Shown here one piece after another: positions 49,144-60,816 of a stretch of DNA of 64,000 nt. This stretch comes from Setoptus koraiensis. Its lineage: Eukaryota > Arthropoda. Below the pieces are notes generated by a model. That model saw only the letters and a program-made list of their open reading frames with translations. It ran no database searches and was not told the DNA's origin. Location: assembly GCA_048013815.1 (NCBI GenBank), contig CM106585.1:15314001-15378000 (forward strand), written 5' to 3'. Each line of letters opens with the position of its first letter. Position 1 is the stretch's first letter. Position numbers and translations under genes: made by a program.

Positions 49144-51572
49144 CTTGTATGTATGTATGTGTGGATGTGTGTGTGTGTGTGTTTATGTGTGTTTGTTGAA
49201 TGTCAACAGCAATTGATTAGTTGCCGCTGTTACGTAAGAGATAAAAACAATCTAATTGCTGGTGCTGGTCGCTGATGAAATTTAGTGCCAGCAATGCCCA
49301 CTTGAGGCTTCTTGTCTAGATGTGTGTATGGCTAGTGACAGGTTGAATTGATTCAATGATCCAATAATTCAATAACGATGATAAATGTATCTTGGAGATA
49401 CGAATGTGAATACTATGAGTTCGAACCGATTGTGTGTGTGTGTGTGTGTGTTCTATGAGGCCTAAGGATTTGCTGTTGGTGTTACTAGATCATCATCTTA
49501 GTTGCATCATTTCTGGATTTGTGTAGTATAGGGTGACGTATTGTTGTTGTTGTTGTTATTCGCAAAGAAATAAGCTTGATATAGTACACTATCCTTTCTT
49601 TTTTTTTCTTTTTACACTTCATGTGTAAGTGAGGGTGTGTTGTGTGTGCGTGTGTGTGTATGAGGCAAACAAATTGGTATTTTCTAATCAATATAATATA
49701 TATATATGTATATATTATATATATTTATAATCACTTGGTGGTATAACAAACAAATCGGTGTCAATCACAATAGTGGTAGGCAGACACACTTACACGCACA
49801 CACACACACACGCACGCACACACAGATCTAGGCGAATAATAGCAGGCTAATGATGGTAATAGTATTAATAATATTATTGGTTGATATTATTATTAATTAT
49901 TTGAAAATAATAATATTTGCAATAGTGACGACGACGATTATTGTGATGATCTTGATGATTATTATTGGTATAGTTGCTTGTTATTACATTGTCACTTGTT
50001 TGTCTTGTCAATAGTAGATACTGTTGCATGATGATTGGCTTGAGACGACGATCATTAGTATTATTTCTACATCTAGGCCTACTGCTACGACGATAACGAA
50101 TATTATTATTATTATTGAATAGCTTTCCGTTGTTGCTTGTACCCATTTAAGACAGGCACCGGCGCTATTGTTGCTATTACTCGTTACTATTACTCGTGTA
50201 TCAATAGTGTGTGTGTCCTATCTGGCTTCTGTGGTTGCAATCTTGTGGCGCAAAACTATTTGCCAGATACGGCGACGAGCAAATTATTACTATTCTTCGT
50301 CTTCTAATTCTCTCCAATCCTTCGTCATAACAAAATTGTGTGTATCATCTTGAGGGCGCCTCCATTTGATGGTTCTCTCTTCTCTGTCTGATTATGTGAG
50401 CGTGATGTGATGTGATGCGATGCAATTATAACGATAACTGGTAATAACTGGTTGCTTGATTGGAAAAAACTAACAAGGCTACGCGGTTACGTAATTCGGT
50501 GATGATAACAATAGTGAAGATAATGATATTCAATGATGATTATTTTCAATTATAATAATAATAATTCACGAGACAAACAGACAGACAAAGGAGAGGATGC
50601 AATCAATTAATGTTTTTCTGTGGTATCAGCGCTGCGAATTGTATATTTTCTGAGCTCAATCTTGTGTCCGTCTGTCTGCATAGAGCGAGTATAGAAGCTT
50701 GCAGATAGTTCGATCGGCAATAGTTCTCTCTTTTTTGATGGTTGCCTCATGTGTGTCTGTTGTGTGTGTGCGTGTGCGTGCGAACGAACGAACGAACTAA
50801 CGAGAGTGAGAGAGTGAGTGAGTTGGTTAGTGTGTTGTTATGCGATGTGTGTGTGTGTCTGTGTGTGTGTGTGTGTGAGCAATTAGTTCCCTACTCATTC
50901 GCTGCCACTCTTGTACTATATGTCGCTGCACACTGCACTATACAGGCGCAGTCAATTTGAAATTCATATCTAATAATATGCAACAATATTAATGTGTGTG
51001 TACTATATATGACGATTAGTTCTATGACTGTATTTTAGAGTTGAATCCTTTGATACACTACTGGCACACAGACGCAGCGCACAGACGAGCGCAGCAGAAC
51101 AATATCGCCACTGCTAACTAACTTGATAATTGTTGTAATAATTCTATTGATGCCTACCAATAATAACATCAACCGTGTGTGTGTGTGTGTGTGTGATGCT
51201 GACGATGAATTTGAATTTAGTGGGGGCTTCAACAGTTTCTCCGTCTGTCTCCCTCCCTTGTGTGTTACTATTCTCTCACTATGGATCAAACATACAGTGT
51301 GGATAGACAATATTGGCGGCGGTGGTTAGTGGTTGTTGTTGTTGTTGTGTTCCAGTCACATTCGGCATCATATAGATGCAATTTTTAGAGATGGAGGAGT
51401 AAGAGAAAGAGGCAACTGTGTGTAATTGTCTGCCTGCTCGTCTGTCTATCTTTGTATGTGTGTGCGTGTGTGTGTAGACGCGAGCGAGCGAGCGAAAGAG
51501 GGAAAGAACTCTCAAATCGAACTACTGACGCTCTAGTGTGTGTGTGTGAGCGAGTCACAGTGAGCGAGTGAG

Positions 51573-51605
<33 letters not shown>

Positions 51606-51860
51606 AAGAGAGGGAGAGAGAGTGTGCAAAATCGAATGATTGCTCGCGTAACAATCTTGCGTCTGATAGGAAACAACTCATAGCAAGCTATGAAAGTGCT
51701 TTTGTGCATTTCTATGCCACCGCCACTACCATTGCCATTGCGACTGCCACCACAACTGCACACTCTGCTGCTCAAGCTTTAGCGATTCGAAAGTTTTGCG
51801 CGTATCACAACAGGAACCCGCCCATCGTCGCATTGTTTGTGCTAGGTGGTTGTGTAACTA

Positions 51861-51893
<33 letters not shown>

Positions 51894-53656
51894 ACACACA
51901 CAAGCCTGTATGTGTGCGAATGTTTGTGTGTGAGTGTGTGTGTGTGTGTGTGTGGCGCGCAGACACACGGAGCACATTTGACGCACACACAGACAGACAC
52001 AATCAAAATGTGGGCTTATGTAAGAACGTGCGGCTTGGTAGGTTAGCGCGAAACACTTTCTAATGAACACCAACAGTGACACAGTTTGCGCTTTGTGCAC
52101 TTGTAAACCGAGCACACACGCCAGATTAGACAGCGGTGCCCTTGTGCCCATTACATCAGCGCTGTCGTATATATATATATATCTATTATATATTATTATA
52201 TATATTTATATATATGTTATTGCCAGTGTGCAGTTGTTTGGCAAGTTGTCGAGTGTGTACAGTCGCGGCTCGACTTGTTGTTGTATAATAATGATAATGA
52301 TAATCAAACATCATACTCTACCATACTACATATAGTACAGTGGTGCTGCTGGTGTTATCAGCCGGCGCACTGTGAGCAGCGAACCAACAAAATGTTCCCC
52401 TTGCCCCGCGTGTGTTTGCCCCAAGTTCGAAATTCGAACGCGCCACAGAGACTCTCCGTGAGAGAGCCCACGCTTATCTTTGGATCGGCTCTGGATTGGT
52501 GGCGGCTCTGGATTGGTGGCGGCTCTAGATTGGTGGCGGCGCGCGATGCAACGAGGCCCGCCAATCCAAGGCTGGCCCTCTCTACATGCTTGCCCATTGC
52601 AACAACTCATTATTATCGCACGGACTGGTCTGTTCACGCCTCACTCAGATACAAGTGTCTACAGGGGCACTCGCGCAGCCCGTCTCGCTGGTACCAGTGG
52701 CCAGCAGTGTGTGGCGAGTCTGAGTTGCGACGACACTCGCTGTCCGCCTCTACCCGAGCGGCATGACACAGCCATGAATCATGGAGCCCACTACAACTAG
52801 CAAACTGTTGTAATGGTTATGGACAAAAATTAAGGCCGCTTTATTTATGTGAGTGCGCTCAAGGAATTGAAGAGCACAGCCAGCGTCAACTGCAACGGGC
52901 AAAGCAACCGCATGTATGCATACACTATATCACACATAAACACATAAAACTGTACTGGTGCCATGGCAAACTAGTGGATGTAATATTGCCCTTGGAAACA
53001 GGCCCAGCGCTTGCGTAACTGGCACATGTGCAAGAATGTGTGCGCCGGTGCACACATTGTGGACGCGCAGGCACACGCAGCGGCGCAGCCGACGACGGTG
53101 TTGCTGCGGGCTCGAACGGCCCGACACTGTTGCCAACAATCTGTTGGGCCAATAGGCTCACAGTGCGTACAGTTCCCTTGTCAGCGGGCTCAGTGGGCGC
53201 GTACAGAATACTATTATGAGAACAGTGCTGCTTATACGCGCGTTACGCATGCCACTTGCGATTTTACCCGACGACGCAACCATGCTATGGCTGCCATACT
53301 ACGCTCACCATACTACGCTTACCATAGGCATTGTGGTGTTAGTGTGTGTGTGTGTGTGTAGTTGTTATGTAAGCCCGCACAATCGTGTGAATCTCGGCGG
53401 TCTTACATCGACTGCGCTGGGCAAGTTCGCCGCGTTGCTTGTAATCGTATCAAGTTGGTGGCAATCGCAGCGGCCAGGTAATGCATCAGCCAGCCGAGAA
53501 GAACCGCCGACAGTTGCGAGAGCCATCGCGCAGCAAACAGTGCAAGAATATAACAATAAATGCTGCACGAACTGTTGTTGTTCTTGCTAGTGGCTGCGTC
53601 TCGGAGCCACGAGAACAGTTGTTGCATAATCTCTCTCTCTCCCTCTTTCTCTGTCT

Positions 53657-53682
53657 CACACGCACACACCAACACACACACC

Positions 53683-53724
<42 letters not shown>

Positions 53725-53756
53725 CCAACACACACACACACACGCACACGCACAGC
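53657..53756. repeat. CA-rich compound microsatellite
   Basis: About 100 bp of CACACA with CACACCAA and CACACG interruptions, preceded by a CTCTCT tract. Confidence 0.95.
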
Positions 53757-54181
53757 AACTCCGCCACGAGATTATGCAACAACTGCTTGCGGCTCCAAAG
53801 GTACGTCCAAGTGAGAGCTCAACAGTGTAGCACACAAGCCATCGGCACCGCGTCAGGTTCCACATGAACTGTTGCATCTGCGCATGGTTGTCGTCGTTCT
53901 ATTGATTCGCCACAATACAACATTTACGCACACATTATAGTAATGCACGTTCTTCACCCATTGTGACGAGATGAAAAGAACAACACAACACCATCAGCTA
54001 TTTTTTTAATATCTTTTTAGACAACTTCTCTCTCCCTCTCTCATATGTCTGTGTGAGAACTGCCAGACCGGCAGACAGTTTGCAATATCGGTGCATCAGG
54101 CCTGTGCTATCAATTGCCTATATCATGTCTTAAACAAATACTGAGGCTAGTTCGGCGCCACTGTCGTTGATCGTGCCGGCC

Positions 54182-54223
54182 GTTGCATAAGCTACATAAT
54201 CAATTATGTGTGCCTTATGCAAC
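54182..54223. repeat. Imperfect inverted repeat, nested arms
   Basis: GTTGCATAAG (54182-54191) pairs with CTTATGCAAC (54214-54223), and inside it ACATAAT pairs with ATTATGT around CA. The arms differ by a short indel, so it is either an older copy or formed imperfectly. Confidence 0.9.
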
Positions 54224-54373
54224 TTGTCGCGGCAGTTGCAGTGCTCGTGCAACAGGTAATGGCAACCCCAAACGGAGCCTGCGAACGAGGCCGACAGCGC
54301 AATGATCGAATGTCACCGCTAAAACGACAATACACTCATTTAATTACTGAGGTCAATAATACAAATAATTAAT

Positions 54374-54379
54374 TTTATT
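54374..54379 (-). promoter_or_regulatory. Candidate synaptojanin poly(A) signal
   Basis: TTTATT on the plus strand is AATAAA on the minus strand, about 150 nt beyond the synaptojanin stop. Confidence 0.5.
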
Positions 54380-54530
54380 ACTATTATGCTCTGTTCACTA
54401 TTTGTAGTCTGTCCAAATTTTAATTCAAAATCTAAAATCTATCCTCAATTCGTGTAACAAATGGCTAAGCTGGCGACAGAAACAACAGCACATTATAATA
54501 TCGTTTTGCTCTGATGGTGAAATCATTCAA

Positions 54531-57500
54531 TTATGCCCAACTTTCTGAACTGCGGGTCGGTATGGGCGGAGGCGGTGCCTTTCTAACTGGTCTGGTTGGT
54601 GGCACCAGTTGTAGGGTACCACAAACCGGTGGTGTTGACGGCAACGGTGGTGGCGGCATTGAGGGCGGTGGTTTACTTTCATACTCCACTATACTGGACA
54701 ATTCCATAAGATCGGATGTATCGCCCAGTCCCACTGGACTGTGATGTTCAGGTGGATGGTCCGGATGGTCATCGAACAGATCAATTGTAGGCACACTAAC
54801 ACTACCCGTATTATGACCCATGCAACTCTGTAGGATTAGATTTTCGCTAGATTTACCATATTTGCTGTTGTCGTCCTCCAGAAATTGAACCAATAGATTA
54901 TCGTTGTCGCTATCACAAAATGACTCTGACTCCACTAAAGGCCCGATGCTTTTGTTTAGCTCCTGAGCTACTTGATCTTCATCGTCCTCCAGTACAACTC
55001 TTGGACGTTCACCTGTTATCATGTTGATTGTGTTGTCTCTGGCCAATGATAGTTCATCCTTGATTATTTTGCTCCAATTCTGAGATGTCAACTGTATGTC
55101 CAACACAAAATGAGTGCCCAAACTGATTCTATTCAATTTGAGGGCCTTCAATGCAGTTTTACCGTCGCGAAAAGCCACTTTTAGTTTGTCGTTATCAACG
55201 AATCTCGCTAACACTATCTCGCCAGCCTCGTCGGCCAACAACTTCAGTATTGTCTCCACATTTCTGGCATCTCCAATGTCGAGAGTGGTTTCGTCATATG
55301 GGTCAATCAAACGTATGAGAATGGTCGAGTCTGGTGGTCCGCACTCCATCAAGACATTCTCAAATACTTCATTTCTCTTTCTGCTGTCGACATTTAGCAC
55401 TTCAATTTCGTATTCGGCAACCACTGGCCTATGATCCGATGACATCAGCTCTATCCTGTTGTAAAATTTGATTTGCTCACTATTAGTTAATAATTCATTG
55501 TGATGAGTAATGTGACGCTTCCTAAACAAAATCCTATCTGTCCAGGCGGGTGTCCGACATTTTTCACTAGTATCATAATCGCTGCTATTCATATTATACT
55601 TATAAGTAGGTTCAAACGTTATCTTTCCTTCGACGTAATCCTTGAAAGCAGTTCCCTCTCTTCGGGATATTCTCAATTGATCATACTCAAGCAGACTCTC
55701 AACATCCTTTCTCTTTAGGGTCCTTCTGGCATCTTCGTTTGAGATTCTATCCAAACGATAGTTAAAGTCACCGCACCAAAATATATAGTCATGTGAGTTT
55801 ATCGATCTGCCCACGGGGAATTGTAAGCGACGTGTTATTTCATTATAATCGTCATTTCGCTCTTTAACCTGATTTTGGCCCGCTGCAAAGTGAGCGCAAA
55901 CAAAACATAACGAAGTAGATTTGTATCTCAAACGAATAGATACACCTCCTTTGTTGCCTGTGGCTCCTCTGAGGCCAGTTTTAACATGGTCAGTGGCCAC
56001 ATCCTTTACAAACGGTGTATTTGTTGCCCTAACAAAAACAAACAAACAAACCCCCACCAATTGAACTGATGTCACCAGTAAATATTGGTTCTCATTGCTT
56101 GAGATGGTTTTTCTAATATCAGCCAGCCATTGGCGTTGATTTTCACTGCTAGCAGCAACGATGTTGGAAGCGTTCAAATCTACAATTTCTTGAAAGCCTA
56201 TGGCATAAATATCAACAGGTTTTCTCGCGTTTTCCTCGGTCGTCATGGGTGAACCTGTGGACAATCTATAATCGACCAACCAGTCAGAGATTGGCCGGTT
56301 GTATCTCGGATCGGCCTTGAATTGCTTTCCGCCGTTTACATTCCAGGTTGCCACAACAACTTTGATTTTCTCAGGGTAACAGTATTCGAGGTAACGGTCA
56401 CACATGGATATGAGTATATTTGGCGGCGCTAGCCTAAAATAGTAGGGCAAGAGCAAACTAGAACGGTAATCATGATCCCTATTGAGTGGTTTACCAACAA
56501 CCAACAAATCAATTGCGCACTGTTTACTGCCATCAAGTAAATTGTTTTGTATAGTTCTGGCAACAGACAGAGTTCCGTCCTTTAAAATCGACTTGCCCTC
56601 AAGGGCTCCGGTGCCAGCATAGATGCGGCTGATGTGATCCCCATTTTGGACCCAGGCACTGTCGAAGACCTCTTTGAAATGTGGTATCAATCTTGCCGAT
56701 TCGTCCGGTCCGAACGAGCACACCAACATTCTGGTGAGCATTTTGAGCGCTATGAAAGATTGAAAGGAATTTGTACGATCCAGACAGTCTAAACAATTGA
56801 CTCGAAATATTCCCCTCTGTAACGATGTCGCTTGTCCTGATGATGACAGACGAAAAAATCCCTGCTCCTGGCATATTCGATCCAGTTGACAGGCGTACAA
56901 TTTTTCCAGATTGTCCTTGTTTCCACGCGGGCACAAACTGTGATAGTTGAAGTTGACAAAAGGAAACTCTTTGCCAGTAACAGAGGTCTTGTGGTGCGCA
57001 TTAAACAAATGATTCAAAATCGTCTCACTATCTTTGGAGCCTAACAAATTGACCACGGTGACATTGGTGTAGCGTTCCTTGAGCGACAGCATGTGCTTAT
57101 CGTAGGCCGGTTGCGATATCTCGCTTCCTCGTGACATTTTTAATCGGTGCGAGCCCACTTGGAGACCGGGTTGTTCCCAGAATAACGGTATGGACCCTCT
57201 AACAATGATATACGACAGTAAATCATTGTTTCCGACAAACACCAGTTGTTCTGTTTCGACAAAATTGGCAACATGACCATTGTCATCGACGCCCCTAACA
57301 TTGAATCGGGTGCCCGCTCTCTCGCAGCTCACTCGAGATATCACGGCGGCTCTCAATTGTTGACCCACTATATACAGGGTGGTGATGTTTACACCGCCAC
57401 AAATGGTCTTGACCAACCATTTGCCAGTGCTGACATTGTAACGTTCAAGATGTCTAAATAGTACCCTGTTCCAGAAGAATCTATTATCGGTGGTGCTGGT

Positions 57501-58010
57501 GAGTCGGGCCCGTTGTGCCGACAGCGTGATATCGTAATCTCGGGCGCTGCTGTTGTTGTTGTTGTTGCTGCCGGGCTGGCTAGGTGGCGGGGTATGGGCA
57601 AAATAGAAGGCCCCCGAATTGAATAACCTTCTGACTCCCTGGATGATTTGTGTGTCGCCCGAATTGTTTCTCAGCGACAACAGCACCGTGTCGGTTATTC
57701 TGAATATCTCTGATTGTTGTATTCTGCCCACTGAAACACAGCCAGTCACCAGCACCAGATAGAGTATATTTTTGGATTCCTCGTGAGAAAATTGCAGCAC
57801 ACCCAAGCACGCGTAGCCGTCCTTTATTTTTGTGTAACTATCCTGTCTCCTGATTTGCTCCGTCTCCTCGGCGTCGAGAACGGCCACAGCTCCGGCCTCA
57901 AAAACGAGACTCTCGTGGTTATTTTGACTGGTGGTTCGTTGCAACAATACCGAATACGTTCCATTTGTTTCGCGTTTGCCCGAAACAATCAGCGATTTAG
58001 GAATGGCCAT
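54531..58010 (-). CDS. Synj: Synaptojanin, intronless, 1,159 residues
   Basis: A polyphosphoinositide phosphatase that uncoats clathrin-coated vesicles at synapses by hydrolysing PI(4,5)P2. From the N terminus: a Sac1 domain (about residues 15-500) with the catalytic CX5R motif intact in RVNCLDCLDRTNS near residue 405; an inositol 5-phosphatase domain (about 550-865) with VVATWNVNGGK, GFQEIVDLNASN, GATGNKGGVSIR, WCGDFNYRLDR, PAWTDRILFRKR and SSDHRPV; an RRM-like domain (about 885-980); and a short Pro-rich tail (SMPPPPLPSTPP, APPPPIPTR). The start is the Met of MAIPKSLIVSG, as in family N termini; an in-frame Met 22 codons upstream sits in low-complexity DNA. The length is close to fly and worm proteins, but the Pro-rich tail is short and I saw no NPF motif. 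No intron interrupts 3.5 kb. Confidence 0.96.
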   Translation of the reverse strand: MAIPKSLIVSGKRETNGTYSVLLQRTTSQNNHESLVFEAGAVAVLDAEETEQIRRQDSYTKIKDGYACLGVLQFSHEESKNILYLVLVTGCVSVGRIQQSEIFRITDTVLLSLRNNSGDTQIIQGVRRLFNSGAFYFAHTPPPSQPGSNNNNNSSARDYDITLSAQRARLTSTTDNRFFWNRVLFRHLERYNVSTGKWLVKTICGGVNITTLYIVGQQLRAAVISRVSCERAGTRFNVRGVDDNGHVANFVETEQLVFVGNNDLLSYIIVRGSIPLFWEQPGLQVGSHRLKMSRGSEISQPAYDKHMLSLKERYTNVTVVNLLGSKDSETILNHLFNAHHKTSVTGKEFPFVNFNYHSLCPRGNKDNLEKLYACQLDRICQEQGFFRLSSSGQATSLQRGIFRVNCLDCLDRTNSFQSFIALKMLTRMLVCSFGPDESARLIPHFKEVFDSAWVQNGDHISRIYAGTGALEGKSILKDGTLSVARTIQNNLLDGSKQCAIDLLVVGKPLNRDHDYRSSLLLPYYFRLAPPNILISMCDRYLEYCYPEKIKVVVATWNVNGGKQFKADPRYNRPISDWLVDYRLSTGSPMTTEENARKPVDIYAIGFQEIVDLNASNIVAASSENQRQWLADIRKTISSNENQYLLVTSVQLVGVCLFVFVRATNTPFVKDVATDHVKTGLRGATGNKGGVSIRLRYKSTSLCFVCAHFAAGQNQVKERNDDYNEITRRLQFPVGRSINSHDYIFWCGDFNYRLDRISNEDARRTLKRKDVESLLEYDQLRISRREGTAFKDYVEGKITFEPTYKYNMNSSDYDTSEKCRTPAWTDRILFRKRHITHHNELLTNSEQIKFYNRIELMSSDHRPVVAEYEIEVLNVDSRKRNEVFENVLMECGPPDSTILIRLIDPYDETTLDIGDARNVETILKLLADEAGEIVLARFVDNDKLKVAFRDGKTALKALKLNRISLGTHFVLDIQLTSQNWSKIIKDELSLARDNTINMITGERPRVVLEDDEDQVAQELNKSIGPLVESESFCDSDNDNLLVQFLEDDNSKYGKSSENLILQSCMGHNTGSVSVPTIDLFDDHPDHPPEHHSPVGLGDTSDLMELSSIVEYESKPPPSMPPPPLPSTPPVCGTLQLVPPTRPVRKAPPPPIPTRSSESWA

Positions 58011-60267
58011 AATGGTTGAAAATCCTGCTCTATCCTGTATATATCTTCGAATGCACACACACACGTAAACAAACAATAAATGTTGATTCGTTTAGTTGGT
58101 TCGGTGCATGCTGTTTGCATATCTACGACACGATTGAAAATGATATATTTGTATATACATGAAATGGATGTATGTAATTGTATATAGTATAATAATATCG
58201 AGCTATGATGAAATGTTGATGGTCACTATTGTTGGCCCATCGATAATGATAAACAGTGTGTGGTGCAACAGCAACGACAATAACTGGAACTCATGGCCAC
58301 CATATGTCCATTGTCCTTATCTCTAGTCCCAGTGCGTTCCAAATAAAAACGTTATAACAATGCATGTAGTGTGTGTATGCAACGTTGCAAGTGGCGGCCA
58401 CATTTCATCCTCGGCTGCTAATTAACAATTGATGATTATTTGTTGTGTTTGTCACTATTGTCACTATCAATACAAATACTGTGTTTCCAGTTAATATATG
58501 CTAATTATAAACTGTTGTTTATTATTGCTTGCACACAATAATCAATCAATGTTCTTAGCAGGCTGTCTGGCTGACTGGCTGCTACAAATAGAGAATAAAT
58601 TTCTGCCGATTTGCACTGCCATCTCGTTGTAAAAGCAACGCCGATGTACGATCCAAATCACATAAGGAATCCATTCTGTGGAATCTGTATCATGCCATCG
58701 ATGCATTTATGCCGCAACTTTCATAGAGAATCTATGACGCAACTTGTGACCTGTTGCCCGATTTGTCTATCACAGCCAGTCGCCATGTTGAACAACAATA
58801 ACAACAACGACGACGACGACAACATTGTCACTTGCTCTCTTGGCACTGTTCTCCCTAACTGCGATTGATTTTTTGCAGCTTCGAATCCTCATTGTGCATT
58901 ACAATTTCCAGGGAATACAGTTGTTATCTTAGTCACCTGTTGTTGTGCCGTGCTACTGCCAACTGTTACTGTTACAGGTTGGATACACTGGCCATTGAGA
59001 TTGTGCCAGCAACGAAACTATGTCTCCTTGAGTGCGTCTGAGCAAAGCGGTTAGCCAAATAACTTTTACACAGTTAGATTTAATATATCTAGGCAAACTT
59101 CAGATTTACACCCTGAACAGAAGCCGGTGAGGCATACAAAGTGAAAAGCGAACCTGCTTTCACATGAAAAGTCTCAGTGCAGCAGCAAACCAGTATCTAC
59201 CTATTTAGGATGTTTTAGTGGACAAACCTTATTTGTTTCACAGTTCTAACCAACAAACAAACGAAATGCTTGACTTCGAACTTGCATTAGATCAAACAAA
59301 TCGTTTCGCGTCAATTCAGGACCATGAGTGACGTATTTTTGCTCGTCGTTCATCATTTGCTCTCTCTTGTCTCAACTTCACCTTTCCGGACAGAGTTACC
59401 CTGAAAGATTATTCCCTACATTAAAGTTCTCTAATAAGACTCTAATCAAGTTTGCAAGGCAGTAGCTGCCAAAAAAGCCTCTCTTGCCGATCGTAGCTTA
59501 AATGCGGACGAATGTTCTTATTTTCTTAAATTCCTCAGGAAATCCTACCAACTATGATCAAGTTTGCAAAAGAGCTCATATATAGTAAGAGCTGTAGTTT
59601 GTATAGTAACAAATCAGTAAATTCGTAATAAATTAGTGATGAACAACGTTATTTTGGGCCACTAAGGTTCCATTTCAGTATGGGTAAACTGCTAAATATT
59701 TAACGAATCCGTGAAGTGAAACGAGAGATGTGTACTCTTACTCTGACGTTGCAACGTATGGATGGGATGAACAGATTGCCTTGAGAGGGTCGTGGAATCT
59801 GTCCAGAACGTTTCAACAATTCAAATGAAATTGTTTACTTGAATTTTATTTTAGAGTCATGAGCGAAAGAGGTCTTTTGTCAGCACGTCATGGTGGCAAA
59901 TCGAGCTGCTGTTATCTAGGTTTCGACAATTGATGGAGTAGAAAGATCGTATAATAGAATATCAATGATTTCTTTTGCCTATTAAATTTCATTTTATCAG
60001 TAGTCTGAGCGGTATCGCACTATTCACCTACTGCTCTAGATGAGTGAATCATATTGGGAATCAGTGAGATCATTATTATATAGTTATCATGTACATATAA
60101 ATACTGCGGCTCAAACTTAGTCGATCTATCTAAGCTGCACAATAAGCACTTCTTACTAGTTGTAAGTTGTTTGCATATCGCAACAATACAAGAACAAATC
60201 ATCCCAAGTGAAATGCGGTGGTAAATTGAATATTTGAGAAGAGATACAGTAGGCTAAGCTCATCACG
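58011..60267. other. Spacer between divergent synaptojanin and the small secreted-protein gene
   Basis: AT-rich DNA with the likely synaptojanin promoter and 5' UTR at its left end and the promoter of the small gene at its right. I see AAC/GAC runs near 58790-58820 and no convincing reading frame or RNA gene. Confidence 0.65.
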
Positions 60268-60816
60268 ATGTCTTGTAATAGTTTGAGAATTTCTCTTATT
60301 TTAGTCCTCTTGGCTGGTTTCTTGTTGACATATTGTCATGGAACCAAAAGCAATCATGTAAAACCTCGCGACGGACCAACCGAAGAAGAACAAGAAAAAA
60401 TAAAACTTCGTGAGAAGATAGATGAGTTTTGTGATAAGTGTGAGGATGAAGAATTGTGCCACGGTTACCTTGACGTTAGAGAGGAACTCAGTGCTTATGC
60501 TCGGTATTGGCAAGCGAACCGCTTGCCAATACCGTTCGGGGACGACCCAGCATGTAGGAGCAAATATGTGCCTGGACGAGAAAAACCGTATCCTGTAGAG
60601 GAGACCTGGAATTTGGATCAATATTGTGAAATTTGTATGTTTTGGTCGCCGAAAGGTAGTGAAAGATGCGCCTCTATGTATACTTTAGAAGAGGATTTAA
60701 AGGATTCGGACCCACGAATGCCTTGTCCTAAGCATTTCGAATTTTCGATTTGTATTCGAGTAAAACTCACTTTTATCAACAACACAATCATTTCGGGACG
60801 CGTTGTCCTGAAATAA
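60268..60816 (+). CDS. Small secreted Cys-rich protein with a duplicated CxxC module, unknown family
   Basis: 182 residues in one frame from ATG. A signal peptide (ISLILVLLAGFLLTYCHG, cut near residue 25) precedes a charged stretch and nine Cys, so the product is probably secreted with disulfides. Two modules align: C55-x2-C58-x5-C64-x31-C96 (EFCDKCEDEELC) and C120-x2-C123-x10-C134-x18-C153 (QYCEICMFWSPKGSERC), each followed by an acidic helix-like segment and a Pro/Cys pair. I do not recognise the family; a venom, salivary or immune peptide is possible, as is a lineage-specific protein. Two inverted repeats lie in the coding DNA: one codes residues 79-89, the other the last residues and the stop. 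A weak splice donor near 60759 means the true 3' end could differ. Confidence 0.7.
   Translation: MSCNSLRISLILVLLAGFLLTYCHGTKSNHVKPRDGPTEEEQEKIKLREKIDEFCDKCEDEELCHGYLDVREELSAYARYWQANRLPIPFGDDPACRSKYVPGREKPYPVEETWNLDQYCEICMFWSPKGSERCASMYTLEEDLKDSDPRMPCPKHFEFSICIRVKLTFINNTIISGRVVLK
60502..60534. repeat. Perfect inverted repeat inside coding DNA, 15-nt arms, 3-nt loop
   Basis: CGGTATTGGCAAGCG (60502-60516), loop AAC, then CGCTTGCCAATACCG (60520-60534). It is in frame and codes RYWQANRLPIP within the first Cys module, between its third and fourth Cys. Confidence 0.97.

Larger units (their letters stand above)
49144..54373. other. Microsatellite-rich spacer or 5' region of ftz-f1
   Basis: This lies upstream of the ftz-f1 start and downstream of synaptojanin, both on the minus strand. 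It holds many GT/CA runs (about 49432-49450, 49797-49822, 50845-50879, 51172-51194, 51537-51594, 51860-51955), an AT-palindromic tract near 52167-52215 and a threefold GGATTGGTGGCGGCTCT repeat near 52491-52540. No coding region is convincing. Untranslated or alternative first exons of ftz-f1 may lie here. Confidence 0.7.
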
